Shown piece by piece: positions 16,031-24,730 of a stretch of 64,000 nt of DNA. Where the stretch lies: NCBI GenBank assembly GCA_016713325.1, contig JADJPJ010000082.1:1-64000 (forward strand), written 5' to 3'. Every line of letters begins with the position of its first letter. The stretch's first letter is position 1. This DNA comes from Candidatus Flexifilum affinis (lineage in GTDB: Bacteria > Chloroflexota > Anaerolineae > Aggregatilineales > Phototrophicaceae). The notes beneath the pieces were generated by a model. It did no database searches. It had not been told where the DNA came from and saw only the letters and a list, made by a program, of their open reading frames with translations. The translations under genes were made by a program, and so were the position numbers.

Positions 16031-17467
16031 TCACACCTCCCCCGCGGGCTGATCCAGGAACTCCCGCGCGAAGGCGGCGAAGGCGTATACGTCGGCGAAG
16101 TTGGTCACCATCCCCACCGAAATGCGGATCGCCCCGATCACCCGGCCCATGACGGCCATCAGGTCGCTGAGCGTCATGCGCTGGTCGGCGGCCAGCGCGG
16201 CCTCGATCTCCGCCTCGGTCAGGCTCATGGCCGCCTCGCCCGCGCCGGGGTTGCAGAAGCAGCCGGATCGCAGCGAGATGCGCCGGGCGTTGGCCCGCGC
16301 CTCCACCCGCCGGTAGTCGACGATGACGCCATCCGGGTCGGCGAAGTTGAAGGCGATCGTGCCGCCCCGCTGCTCGGTGGCCACCGGCCCGTAGATGCGG
16401 ACGGCCGGGGTGCCGTTGCCATGCCGCAGGCTCGCCAGTTGATCGAGCAGCCAGCCGGTCAGGCAGGTGACGCGCTCGTGGATCAGGTCCACGTCGACGG
16501 CCTCCAGGTGCTTCAGGCCGATCTCGACGGCGGGCAGGTTGAGGTAGTTGATCGTCCCGTCCTCAAACCCCTCCGATCCGTCGTGCAGGTAGTGCTTGTT
16601 GGGTGCGACGGTGGCGATGGTGATGGTGCCCCCGGCGAACCAGGGACGCCGGAGGCGTGCGATCGCCTCGCGCCGGGCGATCAGCGCGCCGACGCCGGTG
16701 GGATAGCCGAACATCTTGTAGAACGACAGCGTGACAAAATCCGGCCGCACGACGCTCAGATCCAGCCGGTTGGACGGCGCGAAGGCGGCTGCGTCGAGCA
16801 GGACATCCCAGCCCAGCGCTTTGGCCTTCGCCACCCAGCCCAGATCGTGCTGCACGCCGGAGAAATTCGACTGCGCGGGGTAGGCGAAGAGGTGCGGGTG
16901 GGCCGGGTCGATGGCCGTCAGGTTGGCCTCCAGCCGTGCCGCGTCGATGCGCAGATCGGGCGGCACTACCGGCGTGTAGACCACCTCCGCGCCGTGGTGC
17001 GTGGCGAACTCGCGGATGCCGTTGACGCTGTTGTGGTTGTCGAAGGTGAGCATGTACCTGCCGCCCGGCTCGAACGGGTAGGACTCGCCCACCAGCTTGA
17101 GCGCGCCGCTGGCGTTCTGCGTGAAGACGACCATGTACTCGGCGGGGTCGGCTTTGAAGTAGCGCAGCACGTACTCCCGCGCCGCTTCGTCGAGCTGGGT
17201 GGCCGCCTGGGAGGTCGGGTTGCTGCTGTGCGGGTTGCCATAGACGCCCTGGGCCAGCAGGCTCATGTGCTGCTGGATCTGCGACAGGGCGTACAGCCCG
17301 CCGCCGGTGTAGTCGAGGTACACCTCGCCCAGGTCGTCCAGGCGTGAGAAGTCGTTGGCGCGCAGGGCATCGAGCGGGACGGTGCCGGCGTAGGTGGGAT
17401 ACGTTTGGCTAAAACAGTCGTACTCTTCGTCGAGGCTGGCGAGGGTGTTTTCGGCTGCCGGGTTCAT
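16031..17467 (-). CDS. Class V aminotransferase, MOCOS/cysteine desulfurase-like
   Basis: A 478-residue PLP enzyme. It opens with VYLDYTGGGLYA and YGNPHSSNPTS, the N-terminal signature of molybdenum cofactor sulfurase NifS-like domains. The PLP lysine is K251 in LSFYKMFGYPTGVGALI, and the catalytic loop reads RSGCFCNPGAGE with C403 and C405, again as in MOCOS. The C-terminal MOSC domain of eukaryotic sulfurases is absent, so this is a stand-alone sulfur-mobilising or related class V enzyme. Neighbouring genes do not indicate a molybdoenzyme, so the acceptor is unknown. The gene stands alone between repeat-rich regions. Confidence 0.88.
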   Translation of the reverse strand: MNPAAENTLASLDEEYDCFSQTYPTYAGTVPLDALRANDFSRLDDLGEVYLDYTGGGLYALSQIQQHMSLLAQGVYGNPHSSNPTSQAATQLDEAAREYVLRYFKADPAEYMVVFTQNASGALKLVGESYPFEPGGRYMLTFDNHNSVNGIREFATHHGAEVVYTPVVPPDLRIDAARLEANLTAIDPAHPHLFAYPAQSNFSGVQHDLGWVAKAKALGWDVLLDAAAFAPSNRLDLSVVRPDFVTLSFYKMFGYPTGVGALIARREAIARLRRPWFAGGTITIATVAPNKHYLHDGSEGFEDGTINYLNLPAVEIGLKHLEAVDVDLIHERVTCLTGWLLDQLASLRHGNGTPAVRIYGPVATEQRGGTIAFNFADPDGVIVDYRRVEARANARRISLRSGCFCNPGAGEAAMSLTEAEIEAALAADQRMTLSDLMAVMGRVIGAIRISVGMVTNFADVYAFAAFAREFLDQPAGEV

Positions 17468-17519
17468 GCGTCACTCCTCAGAACCATGGTTTGGTTCCAT
17501 TGTAGCGGGAAGTGGGGCT

Positions 17520-17592
17520 AAAGAGGAATGAGGGATGGGGGAAAAGAAGTAATGAGAGACGAGAGATGAGGGATGAGGGATGAGGAGGGATA
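17520..17592. repeat. ATGAGAGATGAG-type purine-rich repeat
   Basis: Tandem variants of ATGAGRGATGAG directly upstream of the aminotransferase. The same word family appears at 24620-24650 with an inverted partner near 24695-24725, at 41092-41130 with an inverted partner at 41178-41218, and at 59655-59690. Confidence 0.55.
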
Positions 17593-17656
17593 ATGTCTCA
17601 AGAGGAGGTGTTTGGGCGATGATTATCTTGGGCGGACCCGTGTAGGCTTGAGCTTT

Positions 17657-17783
17657 ACCCCCACCCCCAACCCCTCCCCCGCTGGCGCAAGGGAGGGGAG
17701 CAGGCTGGCAACCCCTTGAACGTCGTCGGCAGGGCGGTTTCCCTCCCCTACGCAGTGGGGGAGGGACTAAGGGAGGGGGTTGG
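17657..17783. repeat. GC-rich twin-hairpin repeat, copy 3
   Basis: Same twin hairpin as at 571-692 and 2941-3064. AGGCTTG on the left (near 17645) and CAAGCCT on the right (near 17838) may be decayed terminal repeats like those of the 541-759 element. A further GAGAGGGGGTCAGGGGTGAG motif follows at about 17946. Confidence 0.7.
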
Positions 17784-18012
17784 GACGCCAGAAGAAGGTG
17801 ATTCGTCGGCAAGCAAGGATGACTCATCATATTCGGACAAGCCTCCATGTGTCCGCGCCTACGCCGCCGTAGGTGGTGGTATGCATCGTCGTTCCCCAAC
17901 ACCACGATTCTCCGCCTCGGGTTCCCCCTCTCCCGCGGCTGCGGGAGAGGGGGTCAGGGGTGAGGGTCTCGCAAATGCTACAATTCCCTCCTCAAAGAAA
18001 GGGAATAGAAAC

Positions 18013-18771
18013 ATGGACTTCACGGGAAAAATCGCGCTGGTGACCGGCGCGTCGCGGGGGATCGGGCGGGCGGTGGCGGTGGCCTTCGCGGAGCGGGGTG
18101 CGCGGGTGGCCGTCCACTACCACGGCAATCGCGCGGCGGCGGAAGAGACGCTGGCGACGCTGAAGGGCGAGGGGCACCTGCTGGTGCAGGCCGACATCGG
18201 CGACCCGGCGGCGGTCCAGCGCATGGTCGAGACGGTGGTCGATCAGATGGGCGGGCTGCACATCCTGGTCAACAACGCCGGCGTCTCGGTCGATCACCCC
18301 CTGCCCGAGGTCGATTACGCGACATGGCAGGAGAAGTGGAAGCAAACGCTGGACACCAACCTGATTGGCCCGGCCAACGCCAGCTACTGCGCCGCCCGGC
18401 ACATGATGGCCCACGGCGGCGGGCGCATCGTCAACGTCTCGTCGCGCGGCGCCTTCCGCGGCGAGCCGGATAATCCGGCTTATGGCGCGAGCAAGGGCGG
18501 CCTGAACAGCATGAGCCAGTCGCTGGCACGGTCGCTTGCGCCATACGGAATTTACGTCGGCGTGGTCGCTCCGGGCTGGGTGGATACGGAAATGGCCGTG
18601 CCCTACATGCAGGGACCAAACGGCGACGCCATCCGCGCGCAAAGCCCCACCGGCCGCATCGCCCGCGTAGAAGAGGTTGCCTACGCCGTGCTGTTTCTGG
18701 CGTCGGAGGGCGCGGAGTTCACTACGGGGACGATCATCGACGTGAACGGTGCGTCGTACCTGCGCATGTGA
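18013..18771 (+). CDS. Short-chain dehydrogenase/reductase (SDR)
   Basis: A 252-residue classical SDR from ATG 18013. The NAD(P) motif is VTGASRGIGRAVA, the structural motif NNAGVS, the catalytic serine lies in IVNVSSRGAF, and the YxxxK pair is YGASKGG. The basic-residue context (HYHGN after beta-2) hints at NADP. The C-terminus GTIIDVNGASYLRM follows the FabG-like pattern TG..i.VdGG. It resembles 3-oxoacyl-ACP reductases, but no fatty-acid genes are adjacent, so the substrate is open. The in-frame sequence upstream is repeat DNA. It ends 6 bp from the convergent SixA-like gene. Confidence 0.9.
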   Translation: MDFTGKIALVTGASRGIGRAVAVAFAERGARVAVHYHGNRAAAEETLATLKGEGHLLVQADIGDPAAVQRMVETVVDQMGGLHILVNNAGVSVDHPLPEVDYATWQEKWKQTLDTNLIGPANASYCAARHMMAHGGGRIVNVSSRGAFRGEPDNPAYGASKGGLNSMSQSLARSLAPYGIYVGVVAPGWVDTEMAVPYMQGPNGDAIRAQSPTGRIARVEEVAYAVLFLASEGAEFTTGTIIDVNGASYLRM

Positions 18772-18777
18772 TCGAGA

Positions 18778-19248
18778 TCAGATCAGCCGGCTGAACACCT
18801 TCGGCGGGATGATCGTCGACAGGCTGCCCCGAAGCGAAGGGCCGGGGTCTACCTCGACGCTGACCAGACAACCCTTCTTCATCAGCACGCGCCCGCCGGT
18901 GATGGCGTAGATGGTGTTGCTGAAGTCCGGCTCATGCCCGACGAACAGCACGTCCGCGTCGCCCAGGTTGTGGGTGAGCCGGGTGATGGCGTCGACATTG
19001 AAGCCGGGTCCTACTTCAGGCCGCACCTGCACGGCAACGCCTAACCCCTCGGCGAGGATGTCGGCAGTTTGGCGGGCGCGGACGAGCGGACTGCTGAACA
19101 GGTGATCCGGCTCGAATCGGAGCTGCTTCAGAACGCGTGCGGCCGTCCGCGTGCGCTCGATGCCTTCGCTGGTCAGTTCGCGCTGGTGATCGGATTTGCC
19201 GTCACGCGCTTCCTCGGCAATGGCGTGTCGGAAAAAGTGCAGACGCAT
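18778..19248 (-). CDS. sixA: SixA-type phosphohistidine phosphatase
   Basis: A 156-residue histidine phosphatase-superfamily protein starting at ATG 19246-19248. It begins MRLHFFRHAIAEEA, where RHA is the catalytic RHG-type motif with the phospho-accepting histidine. FSSPLVRARQTADIL supplies the second arginine, and VLFVGHEPDFSNTIYAI carries the second histidine. SixA removes phosphate from His of phosphorelay or PTS proteins in E. coli. Small size and these motifs fit SixA better than cofactor-dependent mutases. Its start overlaps the stop of the mechanosensitive channel gene (TAATG), so the two are translationally coupled. Confidence 0.85.
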   Translation of the reverse strand: MRLHFFRHAIAEEARDGKSDHQRELTSEGIERTRTAARVLKQLRFEPDHLFSSPLVRARQTADILAEGLGVAVQVRPEVGPGFNVDAITRLTHNLGDADVLFVGHEPDFSNTIYAITGGRVLMKKGCLVSVEVDPGPSLRGSLSTIIPPKVFSRLI

Positions 19249-20396
19249 TATCGTGTCCCTTCCTTGCCGTCCTGAGGCTCCGTTTCGGGGGGATTTGCCG
19301 GACGCAGCGACGGCCGGATTGCGCTCGGCAGGTCGTCGGCAGACTGATAGTAGACGGTCTGCGAGGGGAACGCGACCGAGATTTGCATGCGCTCCATAAT
19401 GCGCATGATTTCCAGCAGAATGCGTTCCTTTTCCGCGGTGAACGCCGCCCACTCGGAAAGCGTGAGGAAGCAGCGCACCAGGATATTGAGCGAACTGTCG
19501 GCGAACTCCACGAAGTAGACGACGATCGTGTCTTTCTCGACCATCGGCTGCTGCCGCAGCATCTCGCGCAGTGCCTCCAGCAGCGTCTCCATGTGTTGGG
19601 CGGAGGTCGAATACTCGATGCTCAGCTTGAAATCGACGCGGCGCTTGGCCAGGCGCGACCAGTTGAGGATCGTCCCGGCAGCCAACTTGCTATTGGGCAC
19701 GGTGACGATGGCCTGGTCGAGCTGGCGCACTCGCGTCGAACGGACGCCCACCTGCTCGACGATGCCCTCGACATCGGGCGTCTTGATGTACTCCCCGACG
19801 ACGAACGGGCGGTCGCTGACCACCGCCGCGAAGCCGAACAGGTTCGACAGCAGATCCTGCGCCGCGAGCGAGAAAGCCAGACCGCCCAGGCCGAGGCCGG
19901 CGACCAGGCCGGTCACGTCATAGCCCCAGACCTGCAGGATGATGACCAGCGCCAGCGCGATGACGACGATAGTCACGCCCGTGCGCACGAACGGCAGCAG
20001 CGCCGCGTCGAGGGTGATGCCGGCGAAGACGTACAGGCTGCGGGCAGAGATGACGAAGGTGTTGATCAGCCGGAAGATGAACACCGCCAGCGCGACGATG
20101 ACCAGCGTGCGCCCGATACTGAGGGCGAAGCCGAACCAGGGCGCCTGAAGTTCGAGGATGCGCGCCGACAGATCGACCGCCAGCGCCAGCAGCAGATAGC
20201 GCACCGGCATCATCACGATCGATCGGATCACGGCGTCGACATCGGCGGAGGCGCGGGCGCGGGTGAGCAGCACCCGCAGCGGCCGCGACAGCAGCCAGGC
20301 GACGGCATTGCGCAGCAGCCAGGTGAGGCCAAAGACGACGACGACGAGCAGGACTCGGGCCAGCATCACGCGGATATCATCGAGGGAGAAAAACAT
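19248..20396 (-). CDS. MscS-family mechanosensitive ion channel
   Basis: A 382-residue membrane channel. Several hydrophobic helices precede the pore-lining TM3, which reads VTGLVAGLGLGGLAFSLAAQ: alternating Gly and Ala as in MscS. The beta domain follows with DRPFVVGEYIKTPDVEGIVE, and VRSTRVRQLDQAIVTVPNSK is the conserved MscS middle-domain motif. The C-terminal alpha/beta domain contains FKLSIEYSTSAQ and ends in a polar tail. Such channels release solutes on hypo-osmotic shock. It is first in a two-gene unit with the SixA-like gene and divergent from the AhpD-like gene. Confidence 0.93.
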   Translation of the reverse strand: MFFSLDDIRVMLARVLLVVVVFGLTWLLRNAVAWLLSRPLRVLLTRARASADVDAVIRSIVMMPVRYLLLALAVDLSARILELQAPWFGFALSIGRTLVIVALAVFIFRLINTFVISARSLYVFAGITLDAALLPFVRTGVTIVVIALALVIILQVWGYDVTGLVAGLGLGGLAFSLAAQDLLSNLFGFAAVVSDRPFVVGEYIKTPDVEGIVEQVGVRSTRVRQLDQAIVTVPNSKLAAGTILNWSRLAKRRVDFKLSIEYSTSAQHMETLLEALREMLRQQPMVEKDTIVVYFVEFADSSLNILVRCFLTLSEWAAFTAEKERILLEIMRIMERMQISVAFPSQTVYYQSADDLPSAIRPSLRPANPPETEPQDGKEGTR

Positions 20397-20550
20397 AAGT
20401 CGGCCGGTCTTTTGATCGGATGAATTAATGGTTCAGATGGTGCCATAGTCTCGGTTAAAGTTCAACGTCCGTTTGGATTATGTCGCGTGCATCCTGCTCA
20501 GGTACGAAAGCGGGCCGCTGCATCGTCCTATGGTTGTAGAGTGACGGTAG

Positions 20551-21171
20551 ATGCCGACGCTTTCGCAACGCGCTCACAACCCCAAGGATGCCATGGTGCA
20601 GGTCTACTCGCAGCGCCTTTTCGATGTTCCGACGTTCGCTCCCATCCTCGAGGACGCGATCGTTTCTTTTGGCGATTTCGTCACTGCCCAGCGGCGGGGG
20701 ACGATCAGCAAAGCGTTTCAGGAACGGCTGATGCTGGCCGTGACGCATGTGAACGGCTGCCGGTATTGTAGCTACTTTCACACCAAAGTCTCGCTGCGTG
20801 AAGGCATGAGCGGCGAGGAGATCGCCGAACTGCTCCGCGGTGAATTCGGCAGCGTCCCGCCTGAGGAGGCGGTGGCCGTGCTGTTCGCCGAGCACTATGC
20901 CGAATCCGCCGGCCAGTACGATACGTCCGCGTATCAACGCGTGCTGTCGGCCTATGGCGAAGAGAAGACGGCCGGCATTGTGGCGGCCATCCGCATGATC
21001 ATGATCGGCAACATCGTCGGGCTGATGTTTGACGTGCTGCTCAGCCGGCTGAATGGTCGACCGGTCCCCGGCAGCACGCTGGCGCAGGAGATCGGCGTGG
21101 CGTTCGGGGGCGTGGTCCTCGTGCCAGCGATTCTTCTGCGGCGCGCGTGGATGACTCGTGGTCACGGGTGA
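20551..21171 (+). CDS. Carboxymuconolactone decarboxylase/AhpD-like protein
   Basis: A 206-residue all-helical protein. The AhpD-like active site reads VNGCRYCSYFHTKVSL: CxxC with a following histidine, preceded by a helix containing E. In AhpD these residues reduce a lipoylated partner; many family members have unknown peroxidase or disulfide-reductase roles. The C-terminal third has hydrophobic helices (AGIVAAIRMIMIGNIVGLMF and ALGVAFGG-type sequence) and may touch the membrane. The lipoprotein gene starts 17 bp downstream, so they likely share a transcript. Confidence 0.82.
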   Translation: MPTLSQRAHNPKDAMVQVYSQRLFDVPTFAPILEDAIVSFGDFVTAQRRGTISKAFQERLMLAVTHVNGCRYCSYFHTKVSLREGMSGEEIAELLRGEFGSVPPEEAVAVLFAEHYAESAGQYDTSAYQRVLSAYGEEKTAGIVAAIRMIMIGNIVGLMFDVLLSRLNGRPVPGSTLAQEIGVAFGGVVLVPAILLRRAWMTRGHG

Positions 21172-21188
21172 GACAAGGAAAAGGCATT

Positions 21189-21932
21189 GTGCGACGCTTG
21201 CTGCTCACCATCGTCCTTCTGCCCACGCTGGCCTTTGCGCTGATCGCGTGCGAACAACGCTTCTTCCTCCCCGCAGCGCCAACCGACGTTCCGGCTCCGG
21301 CTGCCCCTGTCGACGTGTCGACGGTCGTCAGTCCCGACGGACGTTATAGCTTCACTGTCGCTCCGGCGGTCATGAGGATGACAGACACCGCCAGCCAGAC
21401 CGTCGTCGCTACGTTTGATCTCGGTGGGGCGGCCATCGATCCCGCGACGATGCGTTTCACAGCGGATGGGAGCGTTCTGATTGCTAGCAGTGCCGAAACG
21501 AACTTTTTCGCCTTCAATCTCTTGTCGCGCACCGTCACGCTCAGGGTCGTCGGGATGACAGAGGGGATGGCAGCATTCAGTCCGGATGCGGGTACCCTTG
21601 CCGTCTACCATTGTGAGCGCGCGGGCGGAAGGGGGCAGTGGTGCTGGGAGCCCGAGATCGTTTTTCTGGATACGTACAGTGGAAACAGCCGCGCTGGTCA
21701 ATTCGGCGGCGTTCAACTGGATGCACTTGAACTCCATTTCAGCCAGGATAGCCGTCTGCTCACGGCCTCAGGCTGCTTCAGCTACAGTAATCCCTACTTC
21801 GGTTGGTGCGGGGATGCGGGCGAACTCACCTGGGAAGCCGCAACCGGAGCTCTTTTCGAAGCCCGCATCACCGCGACGAGTGCGGGACCGTATGCCGTTC
21901 CCCAGGCATCACCGCAGCCTGCCCAACCGTGA
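21189..21932 (+). CDS. Putative lipoprotein with beta-propeller-like repeats
   Basis: A 247-residue exported protein. GTG at 21189 is the probable start, preceded by AAGGAAAAGG. The N-terminus VRRLLLTIVLLPTLAFALIAC ends in a lipobox with cysteine at the expected place, then EQRF and a Pro/Ala-rich linker. The body has short repeated strands such as VVSPDGRYSF, MRFTADGSVL and AAFSPDAGTLAVYHCE, reminiscent of WD40/PD40 blades. Several paired cysteines suggest disulfides outside the cell. Function unknown. Confidence 0.72.
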   Translation: MRRLLLTIVLLPTLAFALIACEQRFFLPAAPTDVPAPAAPVDVSTVVSPDGRYSFTVAPAVMRMTDTASQTVVATFDLGGAAIDPATMRFTADGSVLIASSAETNFFAFNLLSRTVTLRVVGMTEGMAAFSPDAGTLAVYHCERAGGRGQWCWEPEIVFLDTYSGNSRAGQFGGVQLDALELHFSQDSRLLTASGCFSYSNPYFGWCGDAGELTWEAATGALFEARITATSAGPYAVPQASPQPAQP

Positions 21933-21973
21933 ATCCAGGCATCAGCAGAGCGTGATTGCGCCCCGACCTCCAG

Positions 21974-23719
21974 CTACCCGCCGATGAACTCCGCGCCGAT
22001 GCCATGTTCGGCCAGGGCGTTGGCGAATTCCTCCAGGTTGGCCGATTTCAGCACGATCACGGCCATGTCGCCCAGGCGCGCCCCGGTGAAGCGGCGCAGG
22101 CGCGGCTCGTTGACGATGAAGTCGAGCGTCTCCGGCGCGGTTGTGCGCAGCACCAGCACCTTCTCGACGGTCACGGTGGCATTGTGCGCGGCGGCTTCCC
22201 CGGCGGTGCGCGGTTCGAGCAGGCGGGCGATGGCGTCAGGCAGCGGCTTGTCGCCCAGGGCGCGCTTGATGAAGCCGCTGATGTGCCCGGCATTGATCCC
22301 CTGTGACTCCGCCTGTCCCAGCCCGGCGCGGTCGAGCTTGTAGACGTAGCCATTGGCCGACGCGCTGACCCACGACGAGAATCGCGCCACCTGATAGCGA
22401 TCGGCCCGGCTGACCTTGCGCGACACCTTGACCACCCCGTCCGCGCCAACGTCGATCGGGTCGACCGCGTCCGCTCCGGAGGGGTAGGCGGCCATCTTCA
22501 AAAACCCACGGCCGTAAGCGGTCAGCCGCGCCGCATCTTCGCCGAGATCGATCAGTCCCAGCCAGTGCATGAGGCCGATCAGCGTGTACTCGATCAGCGC
22601 GCCCTCCACGTCGTCCCAATGATCCAGCCCGGTCAGCATCGTGCCGTCATCGTCGGAGATGTACCAGCTGTCGAAGTCGTTGCTAGGTCGCAAAAAGTCG
22701 GCGCTGTCTTCGCGCACCAGCTCCACGAAGTCGCTCAGCTGCCACCAGCCATTGGGCGGCAGGGTGTGCATCATAATCTCCAGAAGACCTTCGCGGGCGG
22801 CGGCCGGGCTGTACTGGGCGAAGCTGCCGGCATTGATCTCGACATTCAGCCCCGGCACGTACAGGAGATCGTAGAGGATGCTGGAGTTCCGCCAGGCCTC
22901 CGCCAGCGCCTGCACCTGATCGTGGCGCGACTTGCCCAGCCAGCGCGGCGCCCCGGTCCGTGACGGCGTCGCTTTCCCGTTGGCGATCTCGATCAGGTCG
23001 GCGCTGACGCCCAGCCCGAGCAGGAAGCGCATGCGCTGCTCGCCCTGCGTCAGCAGATGTTTCGATAGCTTGTTCAGATCCGCCGCTGCCAGCCGGTCGC
23101 CGTCGAGCAGCGGGGTGTGGATGCGCAGATAGGCCAGCAGCGTGGTCAGATCGTCGACCAGCGAGGTGTCAGCCTGCCGGGTGTTCTTGACGCGCGAAGG
23201 GTCGATCGGCTCCAGCGCGGCGCTCTCCCCACCTTCCTCTTCGACGTACTCCTCCACCTCTTCGTCCTTGAGCTTGGAATAGCCGGTCTTGGTGAGGGGC
23301 AGCACGTCGAGCAGATCGGCCGGCACGACCACCAGCGAACGTGGTCCGTCGGTCGTATCGAAGGAGAAGGTGATCAGGCCGCGATAGAAGAGCGCCTCGG
23401 CGGCGCTGGCCGGCTGCTTGTGCGGCTGTTCGCTGCGGATTTTGCCTTCGCCCATGCGCCGGATCTCGCCGAAGACGCGCACGAATTTCGCTTCGGGCAT
23501 GGCGCCGCTGCTGCCGATCAGCATTTGCAGCGCGCCGCGCGCCTTGTCGTCCAGGATATCCCAGACGGCTTCCGCGCGCGCCGGGTCGGTCATGGCCTTG
23601 AACAGGCCGTCCACCATGCGGGCGACATCGGCGCGGGGGTCCAGGCGCACGCCCCAGACTTCGGTCAGGGCGGTGAGCAGCGCAGGTTCGCTGCCTTGCA
23701 GCATTTGCAGAATGTTCAT
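21974..23719 (-). CDS. Helicase-associated (XPB/Ssl2-like N-terminal) domain protein
   Basis: A 581-residue cytosolic protein from ATG 23717-23719 (an upstream TTG is less likely). It begins MNILQMLQGSEPALLTALTE and contains helix-rich winged-helix-like stretches, an acidic segment (KDEEVEEYVEEEGGESAALE, about 155-175) and a C-terminal region with TVTVEKVLVLRTTAPETLDF, ending ALAEHGIGAEFIGG. This pattern matches the helicase XPB/Ssl2 N-terminal domain family of Actinobacteria and Chloroflexota, which lacks helicase motifs itself. A DNA-repair link is plausible because it is divergent from lexA and shares its 230-bp control region, but that is inference. Confidence 0.7.
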   Translation of the reverse strand: MNILQMLQGSEPALLTALTEVWGVRLDPRADVARMVDGLFKAMTDPARAEAVWDILDDKARGALQMLIGSSGAMPEAKFVRVFGEIRRMGEGKIRSEQPHKQPASAAEALFYRGLITFSFDTTDGPRSLVVVPADLLDVLPLTKTGYSKLKDEEVEEYVEEEGGESAALEPIDPSRVKNTRQADTSLVDDLTTLLAYLRIHTPLLDGDRLAAADLNKLSKHLLTQGEQRMRFLLGLGVSADLIEIANGKATPSRTGAPRWLGKSRHDQVQALAEAWRNSSILYDLLYVPGLNVEINAGSFAQYSPAAAREGLLEIMMHTLPPNGWWQLSDFVELVREDSADFLRPSNDFDSWYISDDDGTMLTGLDHWDDVEGALIEYTLIGLMHWLGLIDLGEDAARLTAYGRGFLKMAAYPSGADAVDPIDVGADGVVKVSRKVSRADRYQVARFSSWVSASANGYVYKLDRAGLGQAESQGINAGHISGFIKRALGDKPLPDAIARLLEPRTAGEAAAHNATVTVEKVLVLRTTAPETLDFIVNEPRLRRFTGARLGDMAVIVLKSANLEEFANALAEHGIGAEFIGG

Positions 23720-23858
23720 GGGCAGGGTTCTCGTCTGGTCATTTGTTCTCAATTATAACGCGTGTCGCCGGGGATCGCGCCGTGCGTCGCGATGTTGCTG
23801 CACAAACGTTACGATTATTTCCGGCACGCAGAATCGATTTTATTGCCTGGAATCCTAA

Positions 23859-23879
23859 CAAATGTCCGACGAACATTTG
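23859..23879. promoter_or_regulatory. Candidate LexA operator (SOS box)
   Basis: CAAATGTCCG-A-CGAACATTTG is an inverted repeat with 10-bp arms and one mismatch. Its right arm overlaps the -35 hexamer of the lexA promoter, as expected for autoregulation. CGAAC within it resembles the half-site of Gram-positive-type SOS boxes. Confidence 0.6.
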
Positions 23880-23905
23880 ACTTAGAAAATGCGTTCGTTT
23901 AGAAT
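23877..23905 (+). promoter_or_regulatory. lexA promoter
   Basis: TTGACT and TAGAAT are separated by exactly 17 bp, close to the sigma-70 consensus, 48 bp before the lexA start codon. Confidence 0.7.
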
Positions 23906-23952
23906 GTTAATTTAACGACAACAATAAGACCCAACCAGGGTCGAGGTGCATT

Positions 23953-24615
23953 GTGCGCGACAAGACCAAACTTTCAGAGAAGCAGAAGAGCATTCTGCGC
24001 TTCATGGATCAGTACATCGATCTCCACGGCTTCCCCCCCACCATCCGCGAAATTGGCAACGCCATCGGCATCCAGTCCACATCGGTCGTGAACTACAACC
24101 TGAACAAGCTGGTCACGGCGGGCTATCTGATGCGCGAAGCTCAGGCCGCGCGCGGCCTCCGGCTGACGGCCAAGGCCCAGACGACCCGCAAAACCGTCCC
24201 CGCCTCCAAGATCGTTCAAATTCCCATGGTTGGCCAGATCGTCGCCGGCAAGCCGCTGCCGATCTTCGAAGACACCATGAATGTCGACGACCCGATCGAG
24301 ATCATGCCCTCGCTGCTGCACGGCATCGATCCGTCCGAGGTCTTCGCGCTCAAGGTCAAGGGCGATTCGATGATCGACGCGCTGATCAGCGAAGGCGACA
24401 TCGTGATTTTCCGCCGCCAGCAGACCGCCAACAACGGCGAGATGGTTGCCGCCTGGCTGCCCGACCGTAACGAGACGACCCTCAAGCATTTCTATCATGA
24501 GGGCAATACGATCCGCCTGCAGCCGGCGCACCCGACGTACAACCCGATCATCGTCCCGGCGGCCAACTGCCAGATTCAGGGACGCGTGCTGGCGGTCATA
24601 CGGCCGAACGTCTAG
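23953..24615 (+). CDS. lexA: LexA repressor
   Basis: A 220-residue SOS repressor. The winged helix at residues 1-75 reads LSEKQKSILRFMDQYIDLHG and GFPPTIREIGNAIGIQSTS. The self-cleavage site is Ala98-Gly99 in QIVAGKPLP, the catalytic serine is S139 in KVKGDSMID, and the lysine is K178 in ETTLKHFY. RecA-stimulated autocleavage would relieve repression of DNA-repair genes. The start is GTG at 23953, in line with the family N-terminus. A sigma-70 promoter overlaps a palindrome just upstream, so the gene probably represses itself. A hairpin follows the stop. It is divergent from the XPB-like gene. Confidence 0.95.
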   Translation: MRDKTKLSEKQKSILRFMDQYIDLHGFPPTIREIGNAIGIQSTSVVNYNLNKLVTAGYLMREAQAARGLRLTAKAQTTRKTVPASKIVQIPMVGQIVAGKPLPIFEDTMNVDDPIEIMPSLLHGIDPSEVFALKVKGDSMIDALISEGDIVIFRRQQTANNGEMVAAWLPDRNETTLKHFYHEGNTIRLQPAHPTYNPIIVPAANCQIQGRVLAVIRPNV

Positions 24616-24650
24616 GGAAGTGATGAGGAATGAGGGATGAGAAATGAGGA

Positions 24651-24676
24651 AAAGATCGCCTTCGCCGACGATCTTT
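24651..24676 (+). terminator. Hairpin after lexA
   Basis: AAAGATCG and CGATCTTT form an 8-bp stem ending in T3, 35 bp past the lexA stop. It is nested between inverted copies of the ATGAG-type repeat, so a longer cruciform is possible. Confidence 0.5.
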
Positions 24677-24730
24677 CACTCAGGGCTGTGCGCTTTCAAC
24701 TCATCACTCATCACTTTTGACTCATTTCTG

